Assembly (NCBI GenBank): GCA_019671135.1 | Contig: JAHRHY010000024.1 | Coordinates: 620,001 to 684,000, forward strand | From: Linnemannia hyalina | Taxonomy: Eukaryota; Mortierellomycota; Mortierellomycetes; Mortierellales; Mortierellaceae | Direction of reading: 5' to 3' | Length of the DNA stretch: 64,000 nucleotides | Shown here: positions 46,192 to 62,658 of the stretch, in pieces | How positions within the stretch are numbered: the first letter of the stretch is position 1 | Layout: each line of letters opens with the position of its first letter | Translations under genes and position numbers: made by a program | Notes under the pieces: model-generated | What the model was told of the DNA's origin: nothing | The model's database searches: none | What the model saw: the letters and a program-made list of their open reading frames with translations, nothing else

Positions 46192-48139
46192 GCCAGGAAG
46201 CGAGAATACCACGACAGGCACGCAGTCTTCACCTTTTACAGCAACAGCAAGGACTCTCACCAACGCACACATCATATCAAAAAGCTGCATGGAATGCTGC
46301 CCACTCTGAACTCCATGCAGGCTCGCAAGCCCAACCTGTACCCAACATGCGTGTGTCGACGATGCGAGCTCGAGAAGGAGGATAACGATCACGTCTGGAA
46401 ATGCCCTTCGGCAGCTGAGACCACCACTGAGATCTGGAAGGAGGCCATGGGCAAGATTAATGAGTGGGGTGTGCAGGCGACAAACAGCTACAACGCAGCC
46501 AGGAAGCGAGAATACAAACGCGCGGTGGACAGAGGTCGTCAGGTACCGAGGCCAGTACCCATACACTGGTGGCCCCCTTCGGATGCGGATCATGTGCGAG
46601 GATTTTCCTCCATCGGTGGAGCTCGAGCCGTGCACAGCGGTAGTCAAGCTCCCGATCGAGACGAGAAACCGATGTGGAATGTGTCGGATCTCCTCCGCGG
46701 CATCACCCCCTTGAGCATGTTGACTGAATGGTCCGCGGTCTTCCGGACCCCAATGTCCATCGCCAAGACAGTCCTTCACAAGTTTGTTGGCTACCTGGAG
46801 GCGCAGGCCTCGGAGCTGATCTGGAAACCTCGGTGCTCCGAGACGATCGCGTGGGAACAAAGCCAGGGCATCTCTGCCAAGGACAAGACATCCAAGTACA
46901 CAGGCCCCCGAGGTGACTGGAGTCAAGGATACGGTTACATCACGCACGATGGTTTCTGTCCGTGTGGCGCTTCGCTAGCCACACATTGTGAAGGAAGGTG
47001 CCCTGGGGCGACCAAGGACCCACGCGCTGCTGACGAGCGTTTGTTGGAGAGTTTGTTAGGAAGGAGGAGGTTGTCAATGATGGAGAGGATGGGAAGAATC
47101 CCCTTCATTCGTATCTAGTTTTATTTTCTTCCGTTTAAGCTGTGAAGAGCAGCGACAATTGTTGCGCAGAGCCAGGTTCTGGACCGGACTGCGACTGGTG
47201 GATGGTGCACTGAAGAGTTTGGTCTGTAGTTCCCTTTTACTTCCAAATAACTTCTCTATGCTGTTTGTTAGAGAAATAAAATTGTGTACGAAAAAAAAAA
47301 AAAAAGGAAGCGAGAATACACCAGGAAGCGAGAATACAAACGCGCGGTGGACAGAGGTCGTCAGGTACCGAGGCCAGTACCCATACACTGGTGGCCCCCT
47401 TCGGATGCGGATCATGTGCGAGGATTTTCCTCCATCGGTGGAGCTCGAGCCGTGCACAGCGGTAGTCCAGCTCTCGATCGAGACGAGAAACCGATGTGGA
47501 ATGTGTCGGATCTCCTCCGCGGCATCACCCCCTTGAGCATGTTGAATGAATGGTCCGCGGTCTTCCGGACCCCAATGTCCATCGCCAAGACAGTCCTTCA
47601 CAAGTTTGTTGGCTACCTGGAGGCGCAGGCCTCGGAGCTGATCTGGAAACCTCGGTGCTCCGAGACGATCGCGTGGGAACAAAGCCAGGGCATCTCTGCC
47701 AAGGACAAGACATCCAAGTACACAGGCCCCCGAGGTGACTGGAGTCAAGGATACGGTTACATCACGCACGATGGTTTCTGTCCGTGTGGCGCTTCGCTAG
47801 CCACACATTGTGAAGGAAGGTGCCCTGGAGCGACCAAGGACACACGCGCTGCTGACGAGCGGTTGTTGGAGAGTTTGTTAGGAAGGAGGAGGTTGTCAAT
47901 GATGGAGAGGATGGGAAGAATCCCCTTCATTCGTATCTAGTTTTATTTTTTTCCGTTTACGCTGTGAAGAGCAGCGACAATTGTTGCGCAGAGCCAGATT
48001 CTGGACCGGACTGCGACTGGTGGATGGTGCACTGAAGAGTTTGGTCTGTAGTTCCCTTTTACTTCCAAATAACTTTTCTATGCTGGCTGTTTGTTAGAGA
48101 AATAAAATTGTGTACAAAAAAAAAAAAAAAAAAAAAAAA
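46192..48139 (+). mobile_element. 5'-truncated LINE copy D, interrupted by copy C
   Basis: The outer copy consists of 46192-46209 plus 47306-48139. It resumes at ccaggaagcgagaatac, matching the internal LINE position at 46499 onward, and runs through an intact reading frame (stop at 47938-47940), the 3' UTR and a 24-A tail. An 18-bp unit is duplicated at its 5' end. It differs from copy C by only scattered substitutions and a 4-bp insertion near 48085, so both are young. Flanking A-rich ggaaaaa sequence on both sides may be its target-site duplication. Confidence 0.85.
46210..47305 (+). mobile_element. 5'-truncated LINE copy C with ORF2 C-terminal region
   Basis: The longest copy: about 300 open codons ending at 47118, then a 3' UTR and GTGTACG plus a 15-A tail. 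The frame carries CRRCELEKEDNDHVWKC, a CCHC-like finger typical of the region after reverse transcriptase in LINE ORF2, and a Cys/His-rich end (FCPCGASLATHCEGRC). No reverse transcriptase or endonuclease remains. A perfect 14-bp target-site duplication, ggaagcgagaatac, flanks it at 46196-46209 and 47306-47319, proving retrotransposition into copy D. Confidence 0.9.
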
Positions 48140-49665
48140 GGAAAAATAGAAAGGATTGTAGTCTTGGCTAAAGCAAAAGGCAAAGCAAAGCAGGGTCCTG
48201 CTTGTTCATTTGTATCATGCTTCAGTGGACAAGTGGAACGACGTCTAAAGAGATGAGGGGTATCTTTATTCGAGTACCACCGTTACCTATCAAGACTATC
48301 ACCAGGATCCTAGACTCGTGCCCTATTTCTATCTCTTCTAATCCGGCAGGTAGGCAGATCGGCATAGTACCGTCGTCAACAAGTCGCCAAACTGATAGCA
48401 TCAAGCACATTTCTCACTATTTATCACAGGTACCTCGGATTATCCCTGCGTGCGTGTATGTGGTGAAAAAAACTGGAGCAAGCGATATTTGAAAGAGGGT
48501 AACTTGAAAAAAATGAGGAGCTAGTGAAGGGGTAAGTAAGCAAAAGACAGGCTGTTAGCTGATGGCCACAGGATTGGTCGGATCCTTTTGGGCGAAAGGA
48601 GGAGCAAGAACAAAATAAAAGTAGAAAAGGGAACCACGTGCCCCTCCTGACGACTTCTCAAAAAAAGTTAAGGAAAAAAAGAAAGGGTGAGATATGTCCC
48701 CATCGATGGCGATGTTTTTCCTTGGTCGCTCTTATTTTGTTTTTAACAGATCAAGGATCCTCCGGCGAAACGAGAGTCATAGGAACACATGGTGAGAGGG
48801 GGAGACAACGGCGATGATTTAGAATTGTTCGATCAATGCTCGTGGGCCATGGTATTTGCTGAGAAGACGTGGAGAGAACGAGGGAGGAGGGAGTAGGGGT
48901 GGATGGATGCAGAAAAAGAAAAAGAAAAAAAAAGCGAGGGAAGAAGATAGAAGGGAGAAGAGGATGATAGACAGACAACGAAGAGGAAATATGGAAGAGG
49001 AAGATTGAGCGAACCAAGGTCGAGAATGCAGTGCGCGTGTCCCCTTTCCTGAAGTTGGATTGCTCGCCTGTCCTCTTTCTTTTTATTATGGAGTTTTGTT
49101 TGTATCTCCCTTATCCCGTTGGCATACGGACAGACAGACAGACAAGCCAGGGCTCAATTTCTTTAGTGGAGAGAGGGAAGGAGAGGAGAAGAGCGTGCAA
49201 GCACAGGAGTACTTGATTGTCGTCCGAATCGAGCAGATTAGACCCCGCGTGCCTTGGTCCCCTCGACCAATTGGCCCGCTGGCCCTTGCCCTCACGTTGG
49301 CCGCGCTTTGCATCACGTTCGCCTATTCTTGCTCCGAAGTTAATCCCTCACATACAAACTCACATTCATATCGACGTTATGTTCATTATGTTCATTGTAT
49401 TCATTCGTCCCGGGGACTGCACCCCCTCCTCTTTTCTTTGCCTTTCTTATTTTTTTGTTTGTCGCCTATCTCCTCTTCTTCTCTTTCTCTCTATCTTCTC
49501 TTCTTCATTATCCCTCAAACTTCCATTTCAACAACCCTGCAACCTGCAACCACTTGCAAGCAGCTTTTCATACTACTCTCTCGATTGTAGCACACCCTTT
49601 CCCCTTTTTCTCCTCTTCAACCGATTTTCTTCAACAACACAAACCTCGTTTGCTACAGAACTGCA
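48140..49665. promoter_or_regulatory. Intergenic region upstream of bHLH gene
   Basis: 1.5 kb. A G/A-rich block lies at 48870-49010 and a C/T-rich leader at 49410-49660. Short frames at 48202-48492 on both strands look slightly protein-like but match nothing I know. Otherwise empty. Confidence 0.4.
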
Positions 49666-51786
49666 ATGCGGTATATCGACACAGACTCAACTGCACCCAA
49701 AAAATCAACCCACTACAAGCCCATCGTCCCCGCTCATTCCTCCTCTTCCTCTTCCTCTTCCTCTTCCTCCTCAACTACTACTACTTCTCAGCACCACCAC
49801 CACTCGCGTGATCCCCGCTCCAACCAAGCCCCATCATCCTCTTCTTCTATTTCTTCAACTTCAATCGTCACCCCTTCGTCCTTCTTCTCCTCTCCTCCAA
49901 CCCCAGACCCTTCGCCCACCATGACCCCCGAAGACCCCAAACACCACTACTCTTCTTCAACTCCTTCTCACAGACCATCAGTTGGTTCTATTAACGAACC
50001 CACCCTCAACAGTAATTCTTCACGGAAACACAGCCTTAGTGGTAGTCAGCAATTGCCAACTTTCAGCGATATCAACAAGTCCGCCACCGCTGTGAACCAC
50101 CCATCCTCGTCTACATCCTCACCTTCAATCCACCCAATCAACAACCGCTCAACCCACACGACCACAAACTCGGCCGCTTCTAGCGGTGGTGCAGGTGCAG
50201 GTGGTGGTGCAAGTGCTCTCTACCCCAACAGCGTCGTCGGCACCCCACCCATGTCCCCCGGCCACGCTATGCTCTCACCCCTCAACCGCCCTCACTATGG
50301 CATCACCGATCCTTCTCAATACTCTTCTTCCCTCTCTTCTGGAGGAGGTAACAATGGAGGAGGGTTCTATCAACTTCCTCCTCCCGTCCAACCCTTTGGT
50401 CCACCACCCGTTCACCGTTCAAGCCCTCACCAATCCCCAGCCATGCACCCTCAATCCAACAATCACCACCATCCTCTTCCTCCTCTCCATCCACTCCCTG
50501 GTGCTGCGAATACTACCAAAGGATACTCGCCAAGGTCGACCCCTCAAATGTCTCCCATCTCAAACCACTACCTGGTATCGCCCCACCTGGGCCCGCTTTC
50601 GCCCTACCCAACTCCACAGCACCATCCTCGGCAGCACCATTATTCGAGTCCACATCATGATCCCACCATGGTTAGCGGTGGTATGGCCAAACAGTCGATT
50701 CCGACCATGATCCTTCCGGCTTCGGCTTTGTCGTCCGGTGGACTCCCGGTTCTCCCTCACGAAATGTCTTCTTCGGGTTCGTCATCGACGAGGGCTTATA
50801 CGAACATCTTGCCTAGTAGTAACGGCAATAGCAATAACAGCAACAATAACGATATGAGTATGGGCTCGCCGACTAGTGGACCTGTCGACCCCCGGTCTGC
50901 ACCGCCATCTCCTCGGCGGTACGTGATGCTACCTCCTCAGAGCCCCGCCATGGGTCCCACCTCTTCCTCGTCTAGTCGCCCCTCCAGATCCCAAGGCCGG
51001 AAATCCAGTGCCAGCTCCACATCCTCCACCTCTGCTGCTGCCACCGCCATGGCTTCTTCTGTCTCTTCCTCCACCACCACCCCATCATCATCATCAAGGC
51101 GGCGCGCCTCGTCAAACTCCAGAGTCGTCGACCAAGAGACTCGGGACTTGATGCGAAAAGTATCCCACTCTGCCATTGAACGTCGCCGCCGCGAGCGGAT
51201 CAACGACAAGATCCTCCAACTCAAACATCTCGTCCCGGCCTGCATCGACGAAGATCACCTCCACAAGCTCTCCATCCTCCAATCGACCATCGAATACATC
51301 CAGCACCTCAAGTCCGTCCTCCCAGAATCGCTTGCGAATATAAAGGTTGGCAAGGCGACGAATAGTAATCCGAATAACAAGACGACCGATATGTTGGATG
51401 CTTTGGGGGCAGGGATTGCGAATAAGGTGCCGTTGACGCCGTTGATGACCACGACATTGGGCCATGTTTATCCAAAGCGGCTTAAGCTTGACAAGCACCA
51501 CCATTCGTCCTCCGGGTTTTCGTCCTCGCACCAGCAAGGTCAACACCACTACCAGTCGTATGATGACAGATCATCCGGCGCCAACGCCTCAGGAATGCAC
51601 TCCTCCTCGTCTGACGACGATGCCAAGGATGGACTGTTGCTCCTCGCTGGTGGACCTCAATCCTCTTCCTCATCTCCATCGTCTTCTTCTTCCTCGTCGC
51701 CAGTCGAATCCGGTTCCCGATCTGAACACAAGCGCGGGCTTCGGAAACGGGATAGCAACGCCATTGCTTCTCAGGAATCTGGATAA
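49666..51786 (+). CDS. bHLH transcription factor
   Basis: A single exon of 706 aa, intronless unlike most neighbours. Residues 1-480 are Ser/Pro/His/Asn-rich and disordered. The basic helix-loop-helix lies at about 500-556: VSHSAIERRRRERINDKILQ is the basic region and helix 1, with the E-R-R-R-R pattern that contacts CANNTG E-boxes (CACGTG type likely because of the H-x3-E-x3-R arrangement), and LHKLSILQSTIEYIQHLKSV is helix 2. No leucine zipper follows. The tail is again Ser-rich with a KRGLRKRDS basic patch. It may belong to the group of fungal phosphate or lipid regulators (NUC-1/PHO4, INO-like), but the target cannot be told. Confidence 0.87.
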   Translation: MRYIDTDSTAPKKSTHYKPIVPAHSSSSSSSSSSSSTTTTSQHHHHSRDPRSNQAPSSSSSISSTSIVTPSSFFSSPPTPDPSPTMTPEDPKHHYSSSTPSHRPSVGSINEPTLNSNSSRKHSLSGSQQLPTFSDINKSATAVNHPSSSTSSPSIHPINNRSTHTTTNSAASSGGAGAGGGASALYPNSVVGTPPMSPGHAMLSPLNRPHYGITDPSQYSSSLSSGGGNNGGGFYQLPPPVQPFGPPPVHRSSPHQSPAMHPQSNNHHHPLPPLHPLPGAANTTKGYSPRSTPQMSPISNHYLVSPHLGPLSPYPTPQHHPRQHHYSSPHHDPTMVSGGMAKQSIPTMILPASALSSGGLPVLPHEMSSSGSSSTRAYTNILPSSNGNSNNSNNNDMSMGSPTSGPVDPRSAPPSPRRYVMLPPQSPAMGPTSSSSSRPSRSQGRKSSASSTSSTSAAATAMASSVSSSTTTPSSSSRRRASSNSRVVDQETRDLMRKVSHSAIERRRRERINDKILQLKHLVPACIDEDHLHKLSILQSTIEYIQHLKSVLPESLANIKVGKATNSNPNNKTTDMLDALGAGIANKVPLTPLMTTTLGHVYPKRLKLDKHHHSSSGFSSSHQQGQHHYQSYDDRSSGANASGMHSSSSDDDAKDGLLLLAGGPQSSSSSPSSSSSSSPVESGSRSEHKRGLRKRDSNAIASQESG

Positions 51787-52455
51787 AAATAATCCCTCAT
51801 AGATGGCGTCCGGTTTTTGCTTTCTTTTTTTTTCTTTTCTTGCGCCTTTTTTTCGACAACCCAACACTCCACTCCACTCTACTTTAGTCCTTTATTTTCT
51901 CCACTCAAAACATACATATCTCTCCTTACCCCCTCTGGCATTCTCTACGTTTTGTCGTGTACATTTCCTTCGCATACTCTATTATTCCTTTTGCTACCAA
52001 TAAATAAAAAAAAAACTAAAACAAAATGCCAACCTTACCGATCTCCATGTTATGTGAAAGGTTTTTCTTGGGAATGATGGAGTCGCTTGTGTACACGGAG
52101 GAAAGATGATACGCTCTCCGTAAAGCCTTTTGAGTTCCCACAAGTAACAGGCACGGGCCAAGCATAAAATATACATTTTGCAGGAAAGAAAAGAAACACA
52201 CAAGCCGCTAGGGCCTCGACTCCTTTTTTTTTCATATTTCCCGTACTTTGATCCAAGTATCACCTCGTTCATGTGAAGCAGCCTCTTCCAAGTTTTTGTT
52301 TTTTTTTTGTACTTTAATTTGATGAGAAAAGGAGATGATGATATGGGTGAGGTAATATTTGACAAAATGAATGGGGTGGGGTGGGTTGTGTCGCCAATAG
52401 ACGAAGGGAAAAATAAAAAAAAAAGAGAAAATGACACCGACCATGAAACCATTTT
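51787..52455. other. Convergent 3' intergenic region
   Basis: 669 bp between the stops of the bHLH gene and ADE13. AATAAA at 51999 is a likely poly(A) signal. Homopolymer runs only; no gene. Confidence 0.45.
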
Positions 52456-54270
52456 TTAAACGGACAACTCAGCCTTGCTCTCCTTCTTCAAAACCTCCTC
52501 AAAAGGCTTCAACGCGGGCTGAACATAATCCTTCAAGAATCTGTCCACCTGTTGAGGGGCACGTCCGATAAAAGTCGAAGGATCCATAAGTGTCGCCAAA
52601 TCGGCCCAGATGGGCTCAAAGTAAGCATCCTTCTGAATCCTCTGAATCAAATCGTTCTCTCCACCCAGCTGCTTCACAACCGCACCAGCCTCGTGAGAGA
52701 GGACACGGATGTGCTCATGACACTCTTGACGGTCACCACCCTTCTTGACCATGGCCATGATGATGTTCTCGGTGGCCATGAAGGGGAGCTCCTGGTGGAT
52801 GCGGCGTTCGATGACCTTGGGGTAGACGACGAGACCCTCGGAGATGTTCTGGAGGAGGGTCAGGAGGATGTCTGTGGTAAGGAAGGCCTCGGGCAAGCAG
52901 ATACGACGGTTGGCACTATTGGGATGATGGAGTTTGAAAATTGGAATAAACGTTAGTGGATGACACACTGAGATTGGAACGAGGAAGAGATCGTAAAGGG
53001 GAAATGGTCGGATCCGTCCGCTTTTTAGCGATGGCAACAAGAAAAAAAAGCCCTGGGAAAAAAACAAAGAGTCGAGAACACAAAAGCAAAGCGGGTCCCA
53101 CTCCCGTCTCGCATCTAATCGTCCTCGTTCAATCCCCGTTATCTCCCTCAATGATCGTTACCTGTCGTCGAGGGTACGCTCCAACCACTGGACAGAGGCA
53201 GTTCCAAGAGCATCCTGCACCAAGATCTGGAGATGACGGGCCAAGGAGCAGGCACGCTCGCAGCGCATAGGGTTGCGCTTGTAAGCCATAGCGGACGATC
53301 CAATCTGGTCCTTCTCGAAGGGCTCCTCGATCTCCTTCAAGTTGGCCAACAGACGAATATCGGTCGCAATCTTGTGAACGGTAGCACCGAACGAAGCCAT
53401 GGGCATCAAGATATCAACATCGATCTTGCGAGAATAAGTCTGGCCAGTGACAGGGTAGTACTCCTTGAATCCCGAAAGCTCTGTCACACGCTGATCCAGA
53501 TCCTCAACCTTCTGATGATCGCCCTCGAAAAGAGCCAAGAAGGAACCCTGAGTACCAGTGGTTCCCTTAACACCGCGGAAGCCGAGATCATCACGGACAC
53601 GGGTCAAGTTGCGGAGATCCCAGAGCAACTCTTGGATCCAGAGGGTGGCACGCTTGCCGACGGTGGTCAACTGGGCGGGCTGGAAGTGGGTGAATCCCAA
53701 GGTAGGGGTGTTCTTGTACTGCTCGGCAAAGGCGCTAAGACGCTGGATGACGCGGGCGAGCTTGGGGATGATGATGTCGAGACCGTCGCGGAGGATCATC
53801 AAGTCGCCGTTGTCGGTAACATAGCAGGAGGTGGCGCCCAAATGGATGATACCGGCAGCCTTGGGGGCGGCAACACCAAAGGTGTGGACGTGGGCCATCA
53901 CATCGTGGCGGCGCTTCTTCTCCTCAGCAATCGCCAACTCGTAATCAATATCGTACTGTTAGAATTCATGGTCGACAATAAGGAAGAGACGAAAGGATGT
54001 CAGTTTGGATGATCTGTATCAACAATTGCCAATGACGAAGACGGTCGATAGTGCTGATAAAAGATGCGAAAGAAGACGTACGATGTGCGCCTGCATCTCC
54101 TCAATGGCACCCTCAGGGATATCAAGACCGAGCTCCTTCTCGGCGATGGCGAGGTTGAGCCAGAGCTTGCGCCAGGTGCTGAAGCGCTTGTTGTCCGAGA
54201 AGTTGGCGGCCATCTCGGGCGAGGCATAGCGCGAGGTCAAGGGCGACTGGTAGCGGGCGTGGAGGTCCAT
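52456..54270 (-). CDS. ADE13: Adenylosuccinate lyase
   Basis: Exons 54270-54082, 53955-53162 and 52915-52456 give 480 aa, the normal length. It cleaves SAICAR and adenylosuccinate in purine synthesis. Motifs in order: [29 protein letters not shown] (catalytic His), [34 protein letters not shown], then the mobile signature loop [17 protein letters not shown] (catalytic Ser, SSxMxxKxNP), and [19 protein letters not shown]. All active residues are intact. The protein acts as a cytosolic homotetramer. The exon 2/3 junction splits the serine codon of LDDSANRR. Confidence 0.96.
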
Positions 54271-54854
54271 CTTTGGTTGGTCGATATTGTTTTCGGGAGG
54301 AGGGGGAGGGAAAGGGGTGGGGAGTAAAGAAAAGAAAAAAGAAAAAAGAAAAAGAAGAAAAGAAGAAAAGAAGAAGGAATGAGGAATGACTCTCGTCTTC
54401 CGTGTTCTCGACGCCTCTTTCCCCGCATATTGCTTTATTCGTCGACATTTTTTTTCTTTTCGTGACTCCGGTGGAACAGTCACTGTTTTGCTTGCGCATA
54501 TCGTGTCGGTTGTCCCAACTTGCTCCTGGTCATACTTCACGGTCGCACCTTGATATAGTCAACGGGCATGGATGTTTCAATTGCTTTGTGTAGGAGAGGA
54601 GAGAGGAGAAGAGAGACCGTTGCATTGATTGACACATGCAACAATGAAGGGATAGGAGAAAAGCGGCTGTCGGCAATGCTGCTAATGGTTTCTATCATCC
54701 GTGTCTATCCATGTTCCATCCCAACCAACATTCACCGGTATCAACAGCCGTTCGAAACAAAAATGATACATCAATGAAAAATGAAATGCTTAACCAGTTT
54801 ATGGTTATCTAAGGTCTATCGTACAATACAAAAAAATGTAGTATCTCTTCTTCT
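54271..54854. promoter_or_regulatory. ADE13 promoter and lipin 3' flank
   Basis: 584 bp between two minus-strand genes. The A/G-rich run at 54290-54380 is the pyrimidine leader of ADE13 in its own direction. No other gene. Confidence 0.45.
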
Positions 54855-59954
<5,100 letters not shown>

Positions 59955-60351
59955 TATAGTAAGGCGAAGGTTTACAGAGAGAGGAAGGTGTTCATACAAA
60001 GAATGGTGTTCAGGCCAAGAGGAAAGGAGACGGGCGAAAGAAAAAGGGGAAGTAACGGTAGATGGAGCGAGGAAGAGGAGTGTGATGCAAAAATGGCGTT
60101 CACACCAAGGGGAGGGAGAGGAAGGAGGAGGTGTTTGAACAAGGAAAGGAGAAAAGGGAGATTAGGTGGAGTGAAGAAGTGAATAAAGAGAATGAAGAAA
60201 GTAAAGGTGAGAGATGAGTTTTTCTACTTGCCAGCGCACAAACTGTTGGGACAGGCGTTGAACGACCAAACGACCCACAAAAATGCTTGCATAAAATCTG
60301 ATACACGTGATTTAATTATTCCAATAAACATCATGTCACGTTGTCAACCAG

Positions 60352-60429
60352 CTATGGCACTTTTTCAGACACAGCGCCTGCTGCGCTGATCGAGAACAAG
60401 AGCACGGCGACAATGAATCTGCCAACCAT
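60352..60429 (-). CDS. Orphan signal-peptide-like short frame
   Basis: Twenty-five codons from the ATG at 60429 to a TAG: MVGRFIVAVLLFSISAAGAV then SEKVP. This is a textbook signal peptide with a small-residue cleavage site, but no mature domain follows in frame and I could not find a spliced continuation before the lipin start. It may be the first exon of a lost or missed small secreted protein, or chance. Confidence 0.2.
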   Translation of the reverse strand: MVGRFIVAVLLFSISAAGAVSEKVP

Positions 60430-61241
60430 GACTAGCAAACATTGATGTTATCAGTGACGAGAGAAGCGTGAGTGTCATCAACATGGCTCTCTTCTACCAA
60501 TGATTCAGTCGTTCGCGATCTCTCCTCACGGCGAGATTCATCATCCGACGCAAGATGCATTTGTTTTTCTTGACAACTTGTCCACTGTCATTGTTATCGC
60601 CGCTACTATAGAGAGAGGAACAAAGACTATGGCATTCGCGAGATCTAGACACCATGGTCAAAGTTATCGTTGCCATTATGTATGTGTGTATGTATGTAAG
60701 CAGCATCTAGCAAACAATATCCATCTCCGTCGTAGATGTGGCAGCCTCTCACCCTCAGAAAGAAGAAGAGGGCGCCTGTTGCGCAGCGTGATGTGTGTGA
60801 TGTGGCAATGGTCCAGCCCAAATGGATCATGTACTGTACTGCCTGTACTTCTTTCTTCGCTATTTTTTTTCCTTTTCTGCTTTCCTCCTTTATGTCCTTG
60901 ATTTTGATCTCAACCCATCTCGAGGAGTGTTAGCATGTCTGTACAAGCAAAGTTCCCCTTGCAAAAAAAAAAACAGTGAGCACACAAAGGCTGCGTGCTC
61001 CCAAAAAGGAAATTGTCCTCCGAGATCGATTCTGATTGGTTTGCTCTTCGTCATCCTAAACGCAAAAAATAAAAGTAAAAAAAATAGCGCCCTCTCTTCT
61101 GTTGTGCATGCACACACTCCCCTTCCATCTCTTTCTTTTGCCTTCGGAGCGGATGATCATCCCCCCTCTCCCTTTGTTGATTTCTCATCTCCGCTTTTTT
61201 TTTTAATCTCAAAGACAGGTGGACTTCGGACAACTCCTGCT

Positions 61242-61249
61242 TATAAAAG
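61242..61249 (+). promoter_or_regulatory. TATA box of ferritin gene
   Basis: TATAAAAG lies 125 bp upstream of the ferritin ATG, followed at the expected distance by a pyrimidine-rich leader. Confidence 0.5.
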
Positions 61250-61373
61250 AATGGATGTCTTCTCGGATTTTTCTTTCCTTTTTCTCTTTCTTTCTCCTCA
61301 CTCTTCACAACACAACAACAAACACACCTCTTTCCCACCACTTTCCCCCCACAACACAAAACACACCTACATC

Positions 61374-62341
61374 ATGTCTCTTGCCAAGCAGAACTTCTCT
61401 TCCGCCTCCGAGGAGGCCATCAACCACCAGGTATGAATCTCTTTTGTCCGTCTATCACTCACTCATGTACACACCTGCTTTACACTCTCACTCCATCCAC
61501 TTCACTAACCGTCTCTCCCCCACCCTCTCTTCTATCCACTGTAACCTTTTCCATCCAACAGATCAGCCAAGAACTCCAGGCTTCCCAGGTCTACCTCTCC
61601 CTCTCCGCCTGGGCTGGCCACGTCAGCCAGGCCCTCCCCGGTCTCGAGAAGTTCTTCCGCGAGTCTGCCGAGGAGGAGCGTGAGCACGCTCAAAAGTTGA
61701 TCAACTACCAGAACCGTCGTGGTGGCAAGGTCGTCCTCCAGACCCTCCAGGCCCCTGAGTCTGATTGGACCTCTGCCCGCAACGCCATTGAGTCCACCCT
61801 CCAGCTCGAGAAGGGTATGTTATCATTTTTTTTGTTGTTTGTGTTGCTTTGCAATTGTGTGTCTCGCTTGATTTATTTCGCAAAATATAAAGATTATGTA
61901 TGCTAATCACACACCCTTTTTTTCTCCCCTCGCCCCTTTTACTAAATGACACAACAGATGTCAACAAGTCCCTCTTGAACCTCCACAAGGTCGGCGAGGA
62001 GAACAACGACCCCCAGCTCTGCGACTTTATTGAGTCCGAGTACCTCGAGGAGCAGGTCGAGGCCATCAAGAAGATCGCCGACCTCGTCACCCAGCTCAAC
62101 CGCGTCGGTGGTGATGGTCTTGGTTGTAAGTTATCTTTTCTCTTTCTTTTCTCCACTTTTCCTCCGATCACCTGTGTGCATGGCAAAATGAAAGGAAAAA
62201 AGGGAAAAAAAACGGAGCTTTAATAGCGGCGGTAAAAGTCTCAAAATTGAACCCAGACACTAATCTCTTCCTCCCTATCTCTCTCTCCATTTCCTAGTGT
62301 ACCTCTGGGACCAAGAGTTGTTGAAGAACAGCTCCCACTAA
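61374..62341 (+). CDS. Ferritin (heavy-chain-like ferroxidase type)
   Basis: Exons 61374-61430, 61562-61814, 61958-62125 and 62298-62341 give 173 aa, the standard ferritin length. It stores iron as a 24-mer shell. The ferroxidase ligands are visible: [17 protein letters not shown] (Glu and Tyr on helix A), [20 protein letters not shown] (the E-E-x2-H triad on helix B), and a Glu in [15 protein letters not shown] on helix [21 protein letters not shown] is helix D. There is no signal or transit peptide, so it is probably cytosolic. Ferritins of this animal type are absent from most Dikarya but known from zygomycete-grade fungi. No iron-responsive element was found in the leader. Confidence 0.96.
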
Positions 62342-62658
62342 AGCCGCTCTTCCCTTTGTATCCTTTTCGTTCAAGAATCTCAACCCATATCATTCCCCCT
62401 TACCACAATGTGGTTAGCTGTATCATAGTCAAAACAAATAAATCTGTACCCAAGTCTCTCATTACTCTCATTACCTTTTCATCTCCTTATTTTTTGTATC
62501 TGTTAACTCTTAATTGCATTTGCATTTGCACCCACGTTGTATGTTTCTCATGGATAAGCAAGAGGAAGAAGGAAGCAATGCGCAGCGGCGATCAACGGCA
62601 TTGTCAACGCTCCGTTGTGTGGTCAGAGAGTCAGAAAGGGCCATAATATTATCTGTGC
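62342..62658. other. Ferritin 3' flank
   Basis: 317 bp up to the poly(T) of LINE copy E; AATAAA at 62437 is a likely poly(A) signal. No gene seen. Confidence 0.45.

Larger units (their letters stand above)
59955..61373. promoter_or_regulatory. Divergent promoter region, lipin and ferritin
   Basis: 1.4 kb. The purine-rich stretch 59985-60200 mirrors a lipin leader; the pyrimidine-rich stretch 61255-61370 is the ferritin leader. A short signal-peptide-like frame on the minus strand is listed separately. Confidence 0.45.

Noticed and set aside
45940..47769. Minus-strand frames of 231-335 codons over the LINE copies
   Set aside because: Antisense to the LINE ORF2 end and overlapping tRNA-Val.
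60974..60979. CAGTGA hexamer upstream of ferritin, as in an iron-responsive element loop
   Set aside because: No flanking stem, and about 400 bp from the ATG, probably outside the transcript.
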